DNA of 16,916 nucleotides, taken from contig NZ_JAIOSW010000044.1 of the NCBI RefSeq assembly GCF_021107415.1, forward strand, positions 1 to 16,916, read 5' to 3'. Under the pieces are notes generated by a model, which was given only the letters and a program-made list of their open reading frames with translations, did no database searches and was not told where the DNA came from. Shown here piece by piece: positions 14,919 to 16,916 of this stretch; within the stretch, counting starts at the first letter, position 1; each line of letters opens with the position of its first letter. This DNA is from Desulfobacula sp. (GTDB lineage Bacteria; Desulfobacterota; Desulfobacteria; Desulfobacterales; Desulfobacteraceae). A program made the translations under genes and the position numbers.

Positions 14919-15619
14919 TTAAAATAGAGAACCAGGCTTTTCCCGAGGAGGGGGTTGAGCAGTTTATCAATAAATGCAGTGAATTTCGGTTTTTTCATAA
15001 GATCCCAAACCAGCAGCCTGTGATAAAGGTTTACCAGTTTTGAATCTGTCCTGTTGGGTCCGACAAGGCATTTGAGCCACCAGAACGGGCTGTGGATACT
15101 GTGGGCATAATGAGAGAAAAAATACCTTACACCAAAGGATTCAATGACCTTGATCAAGGAAGCTTTTTTATAAATTCTTACATGTCCCATGTTGGCATTA
15201 AAATATTCATCGGATAAAAGCCAGCAGATTTTTTCCGGCCAAAATCTTGGAACACTGACAGCAAGAATTTTTCCAGGCTTTAAAATTCTGACAAGCTCGG
15301 ACAGGGCTCTTTTATCATCCGGGATATGTTCCAGGACTTCCGAACAGATGACAATATCAAAACTGCTGTTTTTAAACGGCAGGTTTGTAACATCCATACA
15401 GGAAAGATCAATACTTTTGCAGCAAAGATCATTGAGACCCTGGTGAAACCTTATTTTTTTTTGTGTTTCAATAAGATTTTTAAAACCGAAATCCCCTCCA
15501 ACGCACAGGGTTTTTTTTTGCCGGCAGGCCTTGATGGTATGCCGGCCTTCACCGCATCCGATATCAAGGATTCTGTCATTGGGATGAATATCAAGTTGAT
15601 TAAAATCAATGGTAATCAT
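14900..15619 (-). CDS. Class I SAM-dependent methyltransferase
   Basis: A 239-residue Methyltransf_11-type enzyme. Motif I is RILDIGCGEGRH near residues 16-27, the post-motif acidic loop follows (VGGDFG), and NLPFKNSSFDIVICSEVLEHI is the classic motif II-III block of this family. I start at the ATG at 15619 (MITIDFNQLDIHPND). The in-frame ATG at 15643 would add eight residues lying further inside the glycosyltransferase gene, whose last 14 nt this start already overlaps. The coupling with a GT4 glycosyltransferase suggests it modifies a sugar, a glycan or a lipid-linked intermediate, but the substrate is not readable. The C-terminal part (about 150-239) has several Trp/Phe-rich stretches and no clear membrane helix. 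Confidence 0.88.
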   Translation of the reverse strand: MITIDFNQLDIHPNDRILDIGCGEGRHTIKACRQKKTLCVGGDFGFKNLIETQKKIRFHQGLNDLCCKSIDLSCMDVTNLPFKNSSFDIVICSEVLEHIPDDKRALSELVRILKPGKILAVSVPRFWPEKICWLLSDEYFNANMGHVRIYKKASLIKVIESFGVRYFFSHYAHSIHSPFWWLKCLVGPNRTDSKLVNLYHRLLVWDLMKKPKFTAFIDKLLNPLLGKSLVLYFKKDSIF

Positions 15620-16877
15620 TGATAATCTCTTTATAAGCTTCAACGGTTTTTATGGCGGTTTTTTCCCAGGTAAATTCTTTTAATACCCGCTGGTATCCTT
15701 TCTGGGCAAGCGCTTCACACTGGGAAGGATCGTCCAGCAGTTCTAAAATAGCCTTTTCCAATGCTTTTGCATTGGCCGGTGGTACAAGCTTTGCCGCATC
15801 TCCGGCAACTTCCGGCAAGGCTCCTCCTGTGGTGCAGATCACCGGAATTCGACAGGCCATGGCTTCTCCCACCGGAAGTCCGAAGCCTTCATATAAAGAC
15901 GGTACAACCGCAATGCCGGCCTTGGCATATTCTCTGACAAATTGTTCATGGCCGATTCGGCCGGTAAATGTGATGTGTTGTCCAAGCTCAAGTTTTTTAA
16001 CCAGGTTTTCAATGCCCCCGTTTTTTTTGGGACTGCCGATGACCACCAGTTTGACCGGTCGTGTTTTCAATATGCCTTTTATTGCAAAAAGAAGATGATA
16101 CAGTCCTTTTAAGGGAGTGTCCGCACTAGTGGTGACAATGATGCGGTTGGGCTGTTTTTTGACAGTGTCCAAAGGATGAAAATTATCCGTATCAATGCCA
16201 ATGGGAATGGTTTTAAATTTTGATTCAGGAATATTGAATTCTCTTGCAATATCCTTTTTGGAATTTTCTGAAACCGTGATAATACAGGGCAGTTTTTTTG
16301 CCACTCTTTTCTGCATACTGATAAACGAATACCATCGAAGAGCCTTGACCTTTTTCAGAAAAGATTTTGTACTTTGAACCGCAAGCCTTCGGTCCACTGT
16401 CATGGGATGATGAATGGTTGCAGTAACCGGCATTCTTTTTGCCAGGGACAAAATACCGTAAGACAGGCACTGGTTGTCGTGGATAATATCATACTGTTTT
16501 TTTGTATCTTTGATGTGTTTTTTTACCCGCATTCCAAAAGTCAGGGGTTCAGGGTAGCCCATTAAGGAGATATCCAGCCATTCAATCAGGTTGATGGGGT
16601 CCTTGAGCTCCTCCAGACGTGGAGTTCTGAAAAGATCTTCAGGATTATAAAGATCCAGGGTCTTGAGCATGGTGAGCGTGACAGTGTTATTTGTCTTGTT
16701 GTTTAACCTGTTGTTTAACTGGTTATTTAATAGGGGATCAGGCGGGCCTGCAATGACTTCTACATCATGCCCAAGGTCACAAAGGGCATGGCTCAAGTGC
16801 CGGATATAGACACCCTGACCGCCGCAGTGGGGATTGCTCCGATAACTGATAAGGCCTATTTTAAGTGATGAATTCAT
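15606..16877 (-). CDS. GT4-family glycosyltransferase
   Basis: A 423-residue retaining glycosyltransferase with GT-B fold, probably adding a sugar from a nucleotide donor to a surface glycan or lipid on the cytoplasmic face of the membrane. The N-terminal glycine loop (NPHCGGQGVYIRHLS, 15-29) and the donor-site E330-x7-E338 motif (SLYEGFGLPVGEAM) are intact, and the following GGALPEVAGDAA is standard. An Asn-rich tetrapeptide repeat (50-64) lies in the N-terminal domain and comes from a 12-bp tandem DNA repeat. The ATG at 16877 has no ribosome site and begins only 9 nt after the CCA end of a tRNA gene. No other start fits better. The gene overlaps the methyltransferase by 14 nt, so the two form an operon. 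Confidence 0.92.
   Translation of the reverse strand: MNSSLKIGLISYRSNPHCGGQGVYIRHLSHALCDLGHDVEVIAGPPDPLLNNQLNNRLNNKTNNTVTLTMLKTLDLYNPEDLFRTPRLEELKDPINLIEWLDISLMGYPEPLTFGMRVKKHIKDTKKQYDIIHDNQCLSYGILSLAKRMPVTATIHHPMTVDRRLAVQSTKSFLKKVKALRWYSFISMQKRVAKKLPCIITVSENSKKDIAREFNIPESKFKTIPIGIDTDNFHPLDTVKKQPNRIIVTTSADTPLKGLYHLLFAIKGILKTRPVKLVVIGSPKKNGGIENLVKKLELGQHITFTGRIGHEQFVREYAKAGIAVVPSLYEGFGLPVGEAMACRIPVICTTGGALPEVAGDAAKLVPPANAKALEKAILELLDDPSQCEALAQKGYQRVLKEFTWEKTAIKTVEAYKEIINDYH
16686..16733. repeat. In-frame 12-bp tandem repeat (four units)
   Basis: Four 12-bp units at 16686, 16698, 16710 and 16722; the middle two are nearly identical (GTTGTTTAAC plus two bases). On the minus strand they encode LLNN, QLNN, RLNN and KTNN, an insertion in the glycosyltransferase. 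Confidence 0.85.
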
Positions 16878-16886
16878 GAGTGTATT

Positions 16887-16916
16887 TGGTGCGCCCGGCT
16901 GGAATCGAACCAGCGA
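16887..16916 (-). tRNA. 3' end of a tRNA gene, probably tRNA-Arg
   Basis: Read on the minus strand, the last 30 bases give a T arm (GCTGG, loop TTCGATT, CCAGC), a 7-nt acceptor strand CGGGCGC, discriminator A and an encoded CCA ending at 16887. The partner strand would be GCGCCCG, which is typical of bacterial tRNA-Arg. The anticodon is outside the window, so the identity is a guess. The rest of the gene continues past 16916. Confidence 0.85.

Noticed and set aside
1..16916. CRISPR array, insertion sequence or prophage
   Set aside because: No regularly spaced repeats, transposase, integrase or phage structural gene was seen on either strand; the only tandem repeats are the short ones listed.

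Overview
The window is a moderately AT-rich stretch of a bacterial chromosome. The gene set points to an anaerobic, sulfate-reducer-like deltaproteobacterium (Desulfobacterota, probably Desulfobacterales). The clues are a fused TRAP permease, RNase J followed directly by a short-linker FtsK, an orphan sensory PhnD-like protein, and a chemoreceptor ending in a hemerythrin domain as in DcrH of Desulfovibrio. The lineage is an inference from gene content, not a measured placement.

Layout. (1) 1-2399, minus strand: the 5' part of a TRAP 4TM/12TM fused permease running off the left edge, then a radical SAM protein with an unassigned N-terminal half. (2) 2581-7923, plus strand: a tightly packed cluster of a small Cys/His-rich protein, RNase J, FtsK, a class I methyltransferase and a hotdog thioesterase. 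The internal junctions are a 20-nt gap, a 4-nt ATGA overlap, a 14-nt overlap and a 13-nt gap, so this is probably one operon centred on RNA turnover and chromosome segregation. (3) 8066-12264, plus strand: a signalling cluster of an excisionase-type HTH fused to a receiver domain, a secreted PhnD-like binding protein with no ABC transporter beside it, and a chemoreceptor with a complete C-terminal hemerythrin domain. A good sigma70-type promoter with a palindrome at the predicted transcription start precedes the cluster. (4) 12328-12965, minus strand: a scar holding the C-terminal half of a TetR-family regulator abutting the C-terminal third of an alpha/beta hydrolase, both without 5' ends. 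(5) 12985-14007, minus strand: a ChaN-family lipoprotein. (6) 14178-14870, plus strand: a Phd/YefM-VapC-type toxin-antitoxin pair with promoter and a 20-bp palindromic operator. (7) 14900-16916, minus strand: the 3' end of a tRNA gene (probably Arg), then 9 nt later a GT4 glycosyltransferase overlapping a SAM methyltransferase, a pair typical of surface polysaccharide synthesis.

How they may work together: region 2 is housekeeping. Region 3 looks like a self-contained environmental response unit in which the binding protein could present a ligand to the chemoreceptor or to an unseen kinase, while the hemerythrin domain senses O2 or redox state. Regions 4 to 6 look like a patch of gene turnover. 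No CRISPR array, insertion sequence, phage gene or complete RNA gene was seen. The strongest candidate for something under-described is the regulator / PhnD-like / hemerythrin-chemoreceptor trio, but each part belongs to a known family.
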